64,000 nucleotides of DNA from [Eubacterium] infirmum (GCA_900450455.1 UGGN01000001.1:434001-498000); one strand, 5' to 3'; positions 53,011 through 63,383 are shown, counted from the stretch's first letter. Made by a program: numbers and translations. Notes: a model not told the origin generated them from the letters alone.

Positions 53011-53046
53011 AAAGACGAGGATTTTTTAGCTTTCCTCGTCTTTTTA
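53011..53046 (+). terminator. Terminator of the surface-protein gene, beyond the IS
   Basis: AAAGACGAGG with CCTCGTCTTT and T-rich tail. Originally next to the 46200 gene; the IS now sits between. Confidence 0.85.
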
Positions 53047-53076
53047 TTATAGAACTTTTGTAACAGCCACATTTGT

Positions 53077-54702
53077 TTACTTATTTTCGTTTTGGAAGTG
53101 TTCCTTGGCAAAATCCATCTCCTGGACGAACTCAGCTGTACCTAGGTACTTTCCGTCCTTGTCGCGTACTGCCATATACTTAACGAGCATTGTCTTGCCT
53201 TGCTTCTCCACCCATACAGGGAACTCATCTCTAACGCCGTTCCTGAAGTCCTCGATGATTGTTCTCACCATCGGTTCAATCTTAGGAGGATGGCAGGAAA
53301 AAACTTCCCTATCTATGGCCATCGTCGGTCTCTTAAAGAGCTTTGGCCCCTCGTTGAAGTAGCGATTGATGTTGTTATCATCCACGAATGTAATCTCTAA
53401 AGGAATCGTATTCAAGAGTGCTGTCATCTGTTCAAGTGTGACGTGTCCTCCCGGCATTACAATTTCATCGTTATTAGGCGATGAAATTGTATTTTCAACC
53501 GATTCTGCTTCCGCAGCCTTATCGAACATTGTCTTTTCATATTCCTCAGCCTCAGGCCAAACATTTGCAACTATGCCCATGCAGTCAGCATAATCCTTTG
53601 AGTCGTGATAGATTCCATACCACTCTTCTGTGGTAAAGTTTAGTGCGCAGATAGGGAAGAGGATGTTTGACTCCTTGTAGATCATCTCATCAGCTCTTAC
53701 CAAAACCGCTGAAACCTTGTCAAACCATGCTTCATCAAAAGTACAGTTCTTTATCAGTGCAGACATCTCATCTCTAATCTCATCATCAACGGTCCACATA
53801 ACATTTGATGGACCTGAAATTCCATATTTTACATTTAGATGAGGATAGATGAGGTCACCTTTCTCAGCGTAGTGGATAGCGATTTCCCTTACACCTTCGA
53901 ATTTGCTTAGAAGATCTTCCTTGCCGGACTTGTTTTCAATAGCTGATCTCATGTCGCTAATTCTTTCGGCAAGAACTTCGTTTTCACGAGTCAATGTCTC
54001 AAGTGGGTGACCGGGTATAGCTATAAGGCTTGCCGCAAGCTGCAACTTATCCTGCTGAAGCTTCTCTCTCTCTTCGGCTGTGCTCATCGGTCCCGTGCTG
54101 TTAGTAGCTAGAGTCTTCTTGATTTCTTCCTGTTTCTTTGCTTTCATGGAAGCAATTGCGGCCTTTTCTGCGTTGGCAATCTTTTCTTCCCTTGTCGAAC
54201 CGTGGAAAAGTGATGAGTGTAGGTCACAAAGCTGCTGAATCTCTGAAATAGGTGTTCCTTCTGCGATGAGCTCCTGTTCGGCTTGCATAATCTCCGAAGC
54301 ATCAACACTGCTGAACTTCTCAACGAAATCTGCCCTGACGGATTCTATGTCTTCGCCCTCGCCAAGCCTCTTTAGGTAGACCTTGAGGAGTGCATTTCTT
54401 TCTTCCTTTGATTCAGGGGTTGTAGAAGCAGACGCTACCTCGGCGTCTTGCTTATCCGAATTTATGTTGCTTGGCATTTCGCCAACAATCTTAAATCCCT
54501 TTGATGTAAGAGTGCTGATAATGTCCAGCATTGAAATTCCCTTCATCTTTGCACCCTTTGGAATGGTCATAATCTTTCCAACCGAGTGAAGCATTGCTTT
54601 CTTGTTTATTTCTGTAAACCCTAAATCGTACATAATCTGCTGAAGCTCAGGGTATTCTTTTACCAAATCGTATACTGAACGACTTAAATCTAATGGTTTC
54701 AT
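53077..54702 (-). CDS. DUF1858/DUF438/hemerythrin/PAS protein
   Basis: 541 residues from the ATG at 54702 (GAGGAGG upstream on the minus strand). N-terminal DUF1858-like ~1-60 (LDLSRSVYDLVKEYPELQQIMYDLGF), DUF438 ~85-165 (LLKVYLKRLGEGEDIESVRADFVEKF), a hemerythrin-like helical bundle ~170-375 with His in LHSSLFHGS and YPHLNVKYG, and a C-terminal PAS-like part (~410-540, ITFVDDNNINRYFNEGP). Proteins with this layout are thought to sense or handle NO/O2 or redox through a di-iron site in anaerobes; the exact role is uncertain. Confidence 0.85.
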   Translation of the reverse strand: MKPLDLSRSVYDLVKEYPELQQIMYDLGFTEINKKAMLHSVGKIMTIPKGAKMKGISMLDIISTLTSKGFKIVGEMPSNINSDKQDAEVASASTTPESKEERNALLKVYLKRLGEGEDIESVRADFVEKFSSVDASEIMQAEQELIAEGTPISEIQQLCDLHSSLFHGSTREEKIANAEKAAIASMKAKKQEEIKKTLATNSTGPMSTAEEREKLQQDKLQLAASLIAIPGHPLETLTRENEVLAERISDMRSAIENKSGKEDLLSKFEGVREIAIHYAEKGDLIYPHLNVKYGISGPSNVMWTVDDEIRDEMSALIKNCTFDEAWFDKVSAVLVRADEMIYKESNILFPICALNFTTEEWYGIYHDSKDYADCMGIVANVWPEAEEYEKTMFDKAAEAESVENTISSPNNDEIVMPGGHVTLEQMTALLNTIPLEITFVDDNNINRYFNEGPKLFKRPTMAIDREVFSCHPPKIEPMVRTIIEDFRNGVRDEFPVWVEKQGKTMLVKYMAVRDKDGKYLGTAEFVQEMDFAKEHFQNENK

Positions 54703-54816
54703 ATCAATCCTCCTCGTATAACCGCTTATCATAATAAGAGCCCGTGGGCTATCTTTTATTCTCTATGTCTCTATTATACATATCCACAAAAGATAATTAC
54801 GTAACATCGGTTACAT

Positions 54817-57090
54817 TTATTCGTTATTTTTCAGAGCTTCTGAAATTGGAATCCTTTTGATATGTCTAAACTGCAAAGCGGCAGATACGACAAAGCTTGC
54901 AATAGAGATTATTAAAGTCTTGATGTATACGGATTTGCCTACGTATAGATCTATCCAACCGGAGAAAGAACTTACCGACACTTTGTAAGACACCACCATG
55001 ATTTTGTAGCCGATAGGTAAGCTCAAGGCCAGACTTATCATGAAGACAACTGCGCTTGCAATTACATAGAGCTTTGCTATCTCTGTACTTCTGTAACCGA
55101 GAATCTTTATCAGCGATATTGAAACCACGTTGTTATCGAGGATGACCTTTGTGACGAGATAGGCTAGAATCACGCTCATTATTGCCGATACGAACACGAT
55201 CATTTCGAAGATGCCGGACAAGGAGTTCAGCATTTGCTCAGCTATTGCGGTATAATCCTCAGGAGTATTTATGCTGTGAATATTGCTCTCAGGGATATCC
55301 GTGAGCTTCTTATTTGTGAGATATGAATTGAACCAGGAGTCATCCTTGTCAAAGTCTTTTCTGAAAAGACTCTGCCTCATGAAAACCGAAAGCCCCTGCT
55401 TGTATTCGTAACTTCCCGCAATCCTATAAGTATAGCTTTTATCGCTGTATTCAGTTTTGAGTTTTATCTTATCACCAATCTTGAGGTCGTATTTCTGAAG
55501 GTATCCATCACTTACAATGACGGATTTATCGTCATTTGGCAGCTTTGGCATGTTCTTATAGTAGGCGGATTTATCAGGAACACCGAAAACGTAGATATCA
55601 TCGGGATTCTCAAAGCCTTTCTGCTTGTATTTCAACGTGTTTACACATATCTTCTCAGCATCCTTATTTGCGGTTTCTGTAGGAGTTTTTAGCACGTACT
55701 GGTACTTTGCCGGTGCAGTCTCTGCTACTGTGTCCTTATAGTGAATGAAGAGATTCTGCATGCATAGGCTGTAAATCATGAGTGTGCTGGCGAAAACAAC
55801 TCCGAGGAACAAAACGAGAAAGTTTCCCTTGTTCTGCAGTATTACCCTTAGCCTAAATCTCGACATGAAGCTAAAAGGTGGTAGTTTCGTAGCATTCTTT
55901 GATTTCTTCCTCTTAAGGTCATGTCTTAGAAATTTAAGTGGAGATAGTCTTAGCGAGTAGCTTATAATCAAAATGTTTACGAGCAAAACTATGACTATCG
56001 TCGAGACTGTTGTCGCATAAAAAGCGTATGAACTCCAAGTCATTTTATACGGTGGGAGAGAGTATGAATTATAATAAAGTCCCGCAACCAGATCCTTAAA
56101 ATAAGTATATCCCATTACATTTCCCAAAATCGCGGCAAGCATGGTTATGAGAATAGGAATCCTCATGTAATGTCTTGTCAGTTCAGCACGCGTATAGCCT
56201 GATGCGAGCAAGGTTCCTACTGACTTGGATTCTTTATCTATCATGCTTAGTGTTGTAATTGCAAAGATAAAGGCCATGATAACCATGACTATAGCGAGCA
56301 TAACCATCATCACAGATTGATCTCTGCCCATGTCGTTTCCTGTGAATATTATCGCTTGGTTTTCTTTAGCCGGAATGAACTCGTCAAGGCTAATTTGCCT
56401 GTAGGCACCGTTAACTGCTATATACTTTGCCATGTCATCATAGAGACTCTTCTGCTTGGCATCGCTCAGGGTTTTGTTGTTCTTCCATGCGAATACATGA
56501 GTCTTTGCAGTATCACTTAAGCGGGCAAAACCCTTGCCGGTAACGGTTGCTACTGTGAAATCCTGCGCATTAAATATTGTATCAGTGTTCTTTGGGAAAA
56601 GAGCGCTGTAATCTGAAAGGGCGATGAGTCCGACGATTTTAAATTTCTTACCTTTTAATTTGACGGTGTCACCAATTTTTAGGGAATTGTTTTTCGCAAA
56701 GAGTCTATCTATGCCGAGCTCGTCACTCTTCTTAGGAAGCCTGCCGTCTAAAATGCTGGCTTTATTTACTTTTTCACGGTTTACGAAGATGCGGTATTTG
56801 TTTTTGCCGTTTTTAATTTCCTTATATGATATGTCGTAGAGCTTGACATCGTTTTCGTCCTCAATGCTTTTTATAAAGCTTGCGTCAGGGGCATTGGATA
56901 GGCGAAAGTGCCCGTCCTCTATATTGTATTTCTTGAAGCTCTCGTTATATGTGACCTGCATGCTGTGGTCGGTTGCGAGCATGCCTGAGGTAAAGCCAAT
57001 CATCAAAGTGATAAAGAAGAATATAGCCAGATATCTTCCCCACTCCTGTCTTAGTTCGCGTTTAGTGCGCTTGTTTAAAGGGTTTCTCAT
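54817..57090 (-). CDS. FtsX/MacB-type ABC transporter permease
   Basis: 757 residues. N-terminal membrane segment, a long external domain (~35-245), membrane cluster ~255-375 (MVMLAIVMVIMAFIFAITTLSMID), a second external region and a final cluster (MIVFVSAIMSVILAYLVTKVIL..). Two FtsX-like permease domains in one chain, as in exporters of peptides, lipids or lipoproteins and in Bce/Vex-type systems. Partner ATPase is encoded just upstream (7-bp gap). Confidence 0.92.
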   Translation of the reverse strand: MRNPLNKRTKRELRQEWGRYLAIFFFITLMIGFTSGMLATDHSMQVTYNESFKKYNIEDGHFRLSNAPDASFIKSIEDENDVKLYDISYKEIKNGKNKYRIFVNREKVNKASILDGRLPKKSDELGIDRLFAKNNSLKIGDTVKLKGKKFKIVGLIALSDYSALFPKNTDTIFNAQDFTVATVTGKGFARLSDTAKTHVFAWKNNKTLSDAKQKSLYDDMAKYIAVNGAYRQISLDEFIPAKENQAIIFTGNDMGRDQSVMMVMLAIVMVIMAFIFAITTLSMIDKESKSVGTLLASGYTRAELTRHYMRIPILITMLAAILGNVMGYTYFKDLVAGLYYNSYSLPPYKMTWSSYAFYATTVSTIVIVLLVNILIISYSLRLSPLKFLRHDLKRKKSKNATKLPPFSFMSRFRLRVILQNKGNFLVLFLGVVFASTLMIYSLCMQNLFIHYKDTVAETAPAKYQYVLKTPTETANKDAEKICVNTLKYKQKGFENPDDIYVFGVPDKSAYYKNMPKLPNDDKSVIVSDGYLQKYDLKIGDKIKLKTEYSDKSYTYRIAGSYEYKQGLSVFMRQSLFRKDFDKDDSWFNSYLTNKKLTDIPESNIHSINTPEDYTAIAEQMLNSLSGIFEMIVFVSAIMSVILAYLVTKVILDNNVVSISLIKILGYRSTEIAKLYVIASAVVFMISLALSLPIGYKIMVVSYKVSVSSFSGWIDLYVGKSVYIKTLIISIASFVVSAALQFRHIKRIPISEALKNNE

Positions 57091-57097
57091 ACTACAC

Positions 57098-57796
57098 CTA
57101 CCAATCCAGATCAGCTACTGAGGTCTTGACCTTGTTATGGTATGCATCTCTCACAGCACCGTCGCGGAGTGTGATGACAGTGTCTGCCATATTTTTGATT
57201 GCATCATTGTGGGTTACGATGATTATCGTACTCTGATACTTCTTGTTGACCTCACTGATAAGGCCGAGTATTTCCTTTGACGTCTTGTAGTCGAGTGCAC
57301 CCGTCGGCTCATCACATAATAACAAATCAGGGTTTTTAACTATGGCTCTACCTATGGAAACCCTCTGCTGTTGTCCTCCGGAGAGCTGGTTAGGAAGTTT
57401 ATGCTGATGTTCTGTAAGCCCTAGAGTTTCAATCAAATCATCGATGTCTAGAGGCTGTTTACTGAGGTATGCTCCGACCTCAATGTTCTCTCTGGCTGTG
57501 AGGTTGGGAATCAGGTTATAGAACTGAAAAACATAGCCGAGATGGTTTCGCCTGTAGTTTGAAAGCTCTTTTTGATTCATGCCCTCTATGGCCGTGCCAT
57601 CTATTATTATCGAACCGGAGTCGGCGTTTTCTATGCCGCCTATGATGTTCAAAAGGGTTGATTTTCCGGAACCGGATGGACCCAGCAAAACGCAAAGCTC
57701 ACCGCGTTCTATGTCCAAACTGATTCCGTTTAAAACCTTTGCCAAGCTATCGCCGTAGCCATAGGATTTATTGATTTCTTTAATCTGTAAAAACAT
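57098..57796 (-). CDS. ABC transporter ATP-binding protein (MacB/LolD type)
   Basis: 232 residues. Walker [10 protein letters not shown] (~38-46), Q-loop [19 protein letters not shown], signature [15 protein letters not shown] (~138), Walker [13 protein letters not shown] and His switch VTHN. Forms an exporter with the FtsX-type permease. The C-terminal ATDLDW-type tail ends 7 bp from the permease gene. Confidence 0.95.
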   Translation of the reverse strand: MFLQIKEINKSYGYGDSLAKVLNGISLDIERGELCVLLGPSGSGKSTLLNIIGGIENADSGSIIIDGTAIEGMNQKELSNYRRNHLGYVFQFYNLIPNLTARENIEVGAYLSKQPLDIDDLIETLGLTEHQHKLPNQLSGGQQQRVSIGRAIVKNPDLLLCDEPTGALDYKTSKEILGLISEVNKKYQSTIIIVTHNDAIKNMADTVITLRDGAVRDAYHNKVKTSVADLDW

Positions 57797-58103
57797 TAAT
57801 ATCCTCCTAGTGTTATGTTACAATCCGATTTTGACGTGAACCCTTGGCTTTCAACATCAAAAGGGGATTTTGATATATGTACAGTGCTGCTTAGTTAGCT
57901 ATGCCTAACTCAACAAGATAATTATAAAACTAAGAATTTAAAGATACAAGCTTTCTGTGAAATAAAATATAGATATTTCTTTATGGAATGATTGAATAGA
58001 AAAAATATAGGGTAATATTTTTTACTAAGAGGGAATATTAGGTATTAAAAAAATATTAGGTATAATTTAACGGCATATATTTTGTGTTTCGGGAGGGAGA
58101 GAC
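57797..58103. promoter_or_regulatory. Divergent regulatory region with inverted and direct repeats
   Basis: 307 bp between the ABC operon (minus) and cysK (plus). Inverted repeat AGTTAG-CTATGC-CTAACT (57894-57911) looks like an operator. A direct repeat ATATTAGGTAT occurs at 58035-58045 and 58053-58063 (18-bp period), the second ending in TATAAT, so it probably marks the cysK promoter and a regulator site. No gene in it. Confidence 0.5.
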
Positions 58104-59036
58104 ATGGCAAAGATATACAAAGATGTAACAGAGCTTATAGGAGGAACACCACTGCTTGAAGTAAAGAACATCGAGGATGTAGAAAATCTCGAAGCGAGAG
58201 TTTTAGTTAAGCTGGAATACCTGAATCCTGCGGGCAGCGTTAAGGATAGAGTCGCAAGAGCAATGATAGAGGATGCAGAGACTAAGGGTTTGCTCAAGGA
58301 AGGTGGCACTATCATTGAACCGACATCCGGGAACACCGGAATTGGACTCGCTTCTGTGGCGGCATCAAAGGGATACAGAATCATTATGACCATGCCTGAG
58401 ACTATGAGCGTTGAGCGTAGGAATATACTTAAGGCTTATGGAGCGGAGCTCGTTTTGACAGATGGATCAAAGGGAATGAAAGGTGCTATAGCAAAGGCTG
58501 AGGAACTGTCAAAGGAGATAGAGGCAAGCTATGTACCCGGACAGTTTGTGAACCCGGCGAATCCAAATGCTCACAGGGAGACAACAGGTCCTGAAATCTG
58601 GAGTGATACAGATGGAGAGGTAGATATCTTCATATCAGGGGTAGGTACCGGCGGAACGGTTTCAGGAACAGGAGGATACCTCAAGAGCAAGAATCCAGGT
58701 ATAAAGGTCGTAGCTCTTGAGCCGGAAAACTCTGCCGTAATTTCCGGTGAGGCGGCCGGCGCTCATAAGATTCAAGGCATCGGTGCAGGATTTATTCCTG
58801 ACACTCTTGATAAAGAGACATTTGATGAGATTGTTAAGGTTAGTGATGAGGAGAGTTTTGAGGCCGCAAAACTTCTAGCACATAAGGAAGGCATTCTTGT
58901 AGGAATTTCGTCCGGGGCCGCTTTAAGTGCGGCGCTCAGACTTGCTAAACTGCCGGAGAATAAAGGAAAGACAATAGTTGCACTTCTTCCTGACAGTGGA
59001 GACCGATACTATTCGACACCACTATTTACAGAATAG
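58104..59036 (+). CDS. cysK: Cysteine synthase (O-acetylserine sulfhydrylase)
   Basis: 310 residues. PLP lysine Lys47 in [11 protein letters not shown], substrate loop [20 protein letters not shown], glycine-rich phosphate cradle [16 protein letters not shown] (~178) and [13 protein letters not shown]. Makes cysteine from O-acetylserine and sulfide. Very strong RBS GGGAGGGAGAG. Monocistronic with its own terminator. Confidence 0.97.
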   Translation: MAKIYKDVTELIGGTPLLEVKNIEDVENLEARVLVKLEYLNPAGSVKDRVARAMIEDAETKGLLKEGGTIIEPTSGNTGIGLASVAASKGYRIIMTMPETMSVERRNILKAYGAELVLTDGSKGMKGAIAKAEELSKEIEASYVPGQFVNPANPNAHRETTGPEIWSDTDGEVDIFISGVGTGGTVSGTGGYLKSKNPGIKVVALEPENSAVISGEAAGAHKIQGIGAGFIPDTLDKETFDEIVKVSDEESFEAAKLLAHKEGILVGISSGAALSAALRLAKLPENKGKTIVALLPDSGDRYYSTPLFTE

Positions 59037-59059
59037 GATTTTTAATAAAATATGATTTT

Positions 59060-59093
59060 ACCCGTGCTCACGCTTTAGTGAATACGGGTTTTT
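59060..59093 (+). terminator. cysK terminator
   Basis: ACCCGTGCTCAC pairs with GTGAATACGGGT (one mismatch), then TTTTT. Confidence 0.85.
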
Positions 59094-59167
59094 ACGTGTT
59101 TGAGAAAATCTATGTTTTACTTTTATCTCAAGTCGATACATGATAACATATTGCTTAGGAGATTTGG

Positions 59168-59881
59168 ATGAACATAGACTTGATTTTTAAAATTTTCATA
59201 TACGGATGTGCGGTCTTCTTCTCGATTTTGCAGGGTAACGCGGCTGTCTATTTATTCAACAGAATGCCGGCGGAATGGCTTTGCGACTACGACGAAGATC
59301 CTTCTGAGGAACTTAAGAGCAGGGATGTGCAGCGTGTTAAGAGTATGCCTTGGAAATACCTTTCTAGCATGCTCTTTATCGTCATCAATATGACACTTAT
59401 AAGGGAAGATCTGCAGTTTGCAATAGCTACGAGCTTGGTGCTTTGGCTTTTGCTTGAACTTTCTATAGCCGATGTGAAATATAACATTTTACCTGACCAG
59501 CTGATAATTTTGCTCGCTGTATGCAGTATCGGATTCATTCCGTATAAGGATGGATTTTGGGAGATTTTGGCCGGGGGTATAATCGCCTTCGTAATTATTT
59601 TTACGATTGCACTTATTGGGAAGTTGAGCTATCGCAACAACACCATGGGAGGTGGAGATATCAAGCTGTTTACAGCAATTGGATTTATCTGCGGAAGCTT
59701 TGGCAGCTTTTTCATACTGATAGGAAGCTATATGCTGCTTGCACTTCATGCTATATTTCTTCTCGTATATGCCGTCGTTAAACCTGAGTATAAGCTAAGG
59801 GAGTATATGCCTATGGCACCGTATATTTCAATAATTACCGCAATATATTTGATATTCTACTGGGACATTCAGTTTAAATGA
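59168..59881 (+). CDS. Prepilin peptidase (A24 family)
   Basis: 237 residues, six or so membrane segments. Aspartyl sites: first Asp in ELSIADVKYNILPDQL (~100) and GGGDIKLFTAIG (~163), the GxGD motif. Cleaves type IV prepilin-like leader peptides. The N-terminal methyltransferase domain with CxxC pairs is absent, as is common in Firmicutes. No pilin genes lie nearby. RBS is weak (AGGAG 59156-59160). Confidence 0.87.
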   Translation: MNIDLIFKIFIYGCAVFFSILQGNAAVYLFNRMPAEWLCDYDEDPSEELKSRDVQRVKSMPWKYLSSMLFIVINMTLIREDLQFAIATSLVLWLLLELSIADVKYNILPDQLIILLAVCSIGFIPYKDGFWEILAGGIIAFVIIFTIALIGKLSYRNNTMGGGDIKLFTAIGFICGSFGSFFILIGSYMLLALHAIFLLVYAVVKPEYKLREYMPMAPYISIITAIYLIFYWDIQFK

Positions 59882-59926
59882 TAATTTATATAGCTGTATA
59901 GAGCCGATTTTGGTATAATAATATCT

Positions 59927-60733
59927 ATGGAAAAAAATATTCTTTTGACATTGGAATATGACGGCAGCCTTTTTCACGGCTGGCAGGAGCAGGAGGGTCA
60001 GATAACCGTTCAGGGGAGGCTCGAGGAGGCGCTCAGCTCGGTGTGTCTAAAACCGATTAAGGTCTTTGGAACGAGTAGAACCGATGCGGGCGTTCATGCA
60101 CTCGCACAGTGTTGTAACTTCAAGGAGAATATTGATATTCCTACGGACAGGATAGCGCATGCCGTAAACAACATGCTTTCAGGCGGAAGATATGGAGCCG
60201 GCAGTAAGCTAAGTGCAATCAGGGTTCTTTCAGCTGAGGAAAAACCGGCCGGTTTTCATGCTCGTTTTGACTGCAAGGGTAAGAAATACATATACAGACT
60301 ATGTGATGAGGGTGCAAGCGTATTTGAACGCAATTATTGTTACTTTGTAGATGAAAAGCTCGACGTTCAAGCCATGAACGAGGCTTGTAAGTACATCGTT
60401 GGGACTCATGACTTCGCTGCATTTCAGTCGTCCGGAGCTAGTCCTCGCAGGACCACGGTGAGGACCATAAGCTCAGCAAAGGTGAGCCGAATACATAGAG
60501 ATAATGGAGATTCATCGGAGGTGCAGATAGAGATATGTGGTGACGGTTTTCTCTACAATATGGTGAGAATTGTCACAGGAACTCTAGTCGAAATCGGTAT
60601 CGGCAAAAGGTCTTCGAGCGATATGAAATCAATAGTTTCAAGTCTTGATAGGAAACAGGCGGGACACACTGCACCGCCCTGCGGACTCTACCTCGCAGAA
60701 ATCTATTTTGAGGATTTATTTGGGCAGGAGTAG
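59927..60733 (+). CDS. truA: tRNA pseudouridine(38-40) synthase TruA
   Basis: 268 residues. LEYDGSLFHGWQEQ, catalytic Asp53 in GTSRTDAGVHAL, FHARFDCKGKKYIYRL and GDGFLYNMVRIVTGTLVEIGIG. Modifies U38-40 in tRNA anticodon arms. Ends 2 bp before the next gene. Confidence 0.97.
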   Translation: MEKNILLTLEYDGSLFHGWQEQEGQITVQGRLEEALSSVCLKPIKVFGTSRTDAGVHALAQCCNFKENIDIPTDRIAHAVNNMLSGGRYGAGSKLSAIRVLSAEEKPAGFHARFDCKGKKYIYRLCDEGASVFERNYCYFVDEKLDVQAMNEACKYIVGTHDFAAFQSSGASPRRTTVRTISSAKVSRIHRDNGDSSEVQIEICGDGFLYNMVRIVTGTLVEIGIGKRSSSDMKSIVSSLDRKQAGHTAPPCGLYLAEIYFEDLFGQE

Positions 60734-60735
60734 AT

Positions 60736-61884
60736 ATGGATTTAAATGTGGATTTAAATATTTATGAAATATTAGCGGCCTTTGGTCTGTCAGCTGTAAT
60801 TGCTTTTGCGTTTACTCCCATTAGCATCAAGCTTGCACATCTAATAGGCGCAATAGATGTACCTAAGGACTGGAGAAGGATGCACCGCCGTCCAATTCCT
60901 CGCTTTGGAGGTCTAGCTATTTTTACCGGAGTAATGGTGGCTCTGGCAGTTTTTCAGTGGGATGAGCCTAAGATTAGGATTGCTATGCTGGGCGGGGCTT
61001 TGATGTACCTGCTTGGCGTAGTCGATGATCTCAAGAATTTACCGGCTATAGTCAAGCTCATAGGTCAGACAGTAATCGCAATTTTGATGTTTTCTATGAA
61101 TATGAGGATATCTTTTATCGCAAACTATCTTGGTGAGGGAAGACTGCATTTTAACACGGCTATATGCTTTGTTGTTACGGTTCTTTGGATAATAGGTATC
61201 ACAAATACAATAAATATTATAGACGGACTTGATGGACTTGCTGCAGGAATATCAGCCATTGCAGCACTTTGCATTGCGTATATCGCGTACATTCATGGCT
61301 CTATTGTCGGAATGCCGATCGTCTGCCTTGCCATGGTTACTATAGCAGGAAGCTGCATAGGATTTTTGCCTTTTAATTTCTCTCCTGCAAAGACCTTTAT
61401 GGGTGATGGTGGAGCACTGTTCCTAGGTTTTATGATTGCAATACTATCGGTCGTAGGCCCTCTCAAGAGATCGACTATAATCGCAGTTGTTGTTCCTGTT
61501 GTGGTTCTTGCAATTCCAATCTTCGATACATCCTTTGCGATTTTGAGAAGAATGGTGAATCGCAAGCCTATAATGGGGGCGGATAAGGAACATCTTCATC
61601 ACAGACTTATGGCATACGGATACGGGCAGAGGCGTACCGTAATCATGCTCTATGGCATAAGTGCGATTATGGGAATGTCTGCTGTTTTGATAAGCCGTGA
61701 GCTTTACAAGGATGCGGTGGTTCTTGCTTTGATTGCAGGAGCTTATCTCTATGTATTTTTGACCGATCCGAACCACAAGATGCCTCGGATTAAGGCGGTC
61801 AACATCGCTCAGGAGGAGAAGAAGGCGCGTTTTAAGAACAATGAATCAAAGACTTCTGAAGAGGTGATAGAAAAAGATAAATAG
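60736..61884 (+). CDS. Undecaprenyl-phosphate sugar-1-phosphate transferase (WecA/TagO/MraY superfamily)
   Basis: 382 residues, about ten membrane segments. RRPIPRFGGLAIF, the DD motif GVVDDLKNLP (~95), NTINIIDGLDGLAAG (~156), FMGDGGALFLGF (~215) and the HLHHRL His motif (~284), all of the GT4 phospho-sugar transferases. Adds GlcNAc-1-P (or similar) to undecaprenyl phosphate to start teichoic-acid or wall polysaccharide synthesis. The C-terminal ~35 residues are charged. Confidence 0.92.
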   Translation: MDLNVDLNIYEILAAFGLSAVIAFAFTPISIKLAHLIGAIDVPKDWRRMHRRPIPRFGGLAIFTGVMVALAVFQWDEPKIRIAMLGGALMYLLGVVDDLKNLPAIVKLIGQTVIAILMFSMNMRISFIANYLGEGRLHFNTAICFVVTVLWIIGITNTINIIDGLDGLAAGISAIAALCIAYIAYIHGSIVGMPIVCLAMVTIAGSCIGFLPFNFSPAKTFMGDGGALFLGFMIAILSVVGPLKRSTIIAVVVPVVVLAIPIFDTSFAILRRMVNRKPIMGADKEHLHHRLMAYGYGQRRTVIMLYGISAIMGMSAVLISRELYKDAVVLALIAGAYLYVFLTDPNHKMPRIKAVNIAQEEKKARFKNNESKTSEEVIEKDK

Positions 61885-61948
61885 AGTATGCTCAGGGAAG
61901 TGAGTGTATTGGATTTTGCAAAATAGTGCATATGATAACAGTAGTAAA

Positions 61949-61980
61949 TTAGCGCCTCGTCTAAAGTGAGCGCTATTTTT
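61949..61980 (+). terminator. Terminator of truA-tagO-like operon
   Basis: AGCGC with GCGCT around a 14-nt loop, then ATTTTT. Shorter stem than the others, but well placed. Confidence 0.6.
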
Positions 61981-62003
61981 GGTATAGGTTTTGTGGGGGC
62001 AAT

Positions 62004-63383
62004 ATGGAAATGGCAGAATGTCTCAGCGCGGAGAAGCGCGAGAAAGCGGCTCTGCGAAGGCAGCTTATTAAAATCGCAGTGCCGATTGCAATTCAGGGAG
62101 TGGTATCCACGACTTTAGGTCTTGTGGATGATTTGATGGTTGGTTTTCTCGGAGAAGTCGAGCTTGCGGCCGTTGGCGTCGGAAATCAAATCTTCCTGAT
62201 TCACTACATGCTTATATATGGAATGACGAGCGGAACATCTACATTTGTTGCACAGTTTTACGGTGCAAACGATAAGAAGAACATGCGAAGATGTATCGGA
62301 TTTTCGGTTACTGCGATGCTTGCTGTGAGTACCCTTATATTTATTATAGGTACGGTGTTTACCAGGGAATTGCTATCGTTTTATACGAATGATACACAGG
62401 TGCTCGAGCTTGCTGTTGTCTACATGAGAACAAATAGTTTGCAGTTTATATTTATAGCGTACTCGGTGCCGGTAATGATGGGATTCCAAGCGTCACAACA
62501 GACGAAGCTTCCTATGCTGGTCAGCGTAGTTGTATTTACGACGAATACTTTCCTGAACTACCTTTTCATCTATGGGAAGTTCGGCATGCCTATGCTCGGT
62601 GTTCAGGGCGCGGCTCTTGGAACTGTGATTGCAAGGCTTATGCAGGTCTTGATTGTTACAGGATTTCTCTTCTCAAGCAACAATATGTTCAAAGGACCGA
62701 TACGTGATTACTTTGACTACAATAAAGAGCTTGTGAGAAGAATTATAAAAAATGCAACTCCGACAACTGCAAACGAGGTGCTTTGGGGTGTCGGACAGAC
62801 TATGTATGCAGCCGCATTTAATCGCATAGGAACGACAGCTTTTGCCGCTTTTCAGGCGGCAGGTTCCATTTCGAGCATATTCTTCTTTGCAGCTTTTAGT
62901 GTTGGGGATGCGAGTCTGACTTTGATAGGGCAGAGGCTCGGAGAGGGTAAAAAAGAAGAGGCTTGGAGGACTTCAAAATATGTGCTTAAGGTGGGAGTGC
63001 TGCTTGGTGTGCTTACAGGTCTTGTGATGATGCTTCTGTCAAAGCCTTTCAGTGAGCTGTTTAATCTTTCGGAAAACGGAAAGCACTATACTTTTCTGAT
63101 ACTTATAATACAAGGGGTATTCATGTCGCTCACGCTTCACAATGGGATTCAGATTACAGGGACTCTTCGCGCAGGAGGAGATACTCGTTTTGCTATGCTC
63201 GCCGAGTCCGGTTGCGTTTGGCTGGTTGCTGTTCCTCTTGCCTTTGCATCTGCAATGTTATGGCAGCTTCCGATTTATTTTGCCGTGATTCTTGTGAAAA
63301 TGGAGGAAGTTGTGAAGTTCTTTGTCGTATTTAAGCGCTATATATCCAAAAAATGGATGAATGTAATGATAGATAATCTCTAG
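62004..63383 (+). CDS. MATE-family efflux transporter
   Basis: 459 residues with 12 membrane segments. N-terminal IAVPIAIQGVVSTTLGLVDDLMVGFLGEVELAAVGVGNQIF and the second-half repeat PTTANEVLWGVGQTMYAAAFNRIGTTAFAAFQAAGSI follow the two-fold MATE pattern. Exports drugs or metabolites by Na+ or H+ antiport; substrate unknown. Confidence 0.92.
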   Translation: MEMAECLSAEKREKAALRRQLIKIAVPIAIQGVVSTTLGLVDDLMVGFLGEVELAAVGVGNQIFLIHYMLIYGMTSGTSTFVAQFYGANDKKNMRRCIGFSVTAMLAVSTLIFIIGTVFTRELLSFYTNDTQVLELAVVYMRTNSLQFIFIAYSVPVMMGFQASQQTKLPMLVSVVVFTTNTFLNYLFIYGKFGMPMLGVQGAALGTVIARLMQVLIVTGFLFSSNNMFKGPIRDYFDYNKELVRRIIKNATPTTANEVLWGVGQTMYAAAFNRIGTTAFAAFQAAGSISSIFFFAAFSVGDASLTLIGQRLGEGKKEEAWRTSKYVLKVGVLLGVLTGLVMMLLSKPFSELFNLSENGKHYTFLILIIQGVFMSLTLHNGIQITGTLRAGGDTRFAMLAESGCVWLVAVPLAFASAMLWQLPIYFAVILVKMEEVVKFFVVFKRYISKKWMNVMIDNL

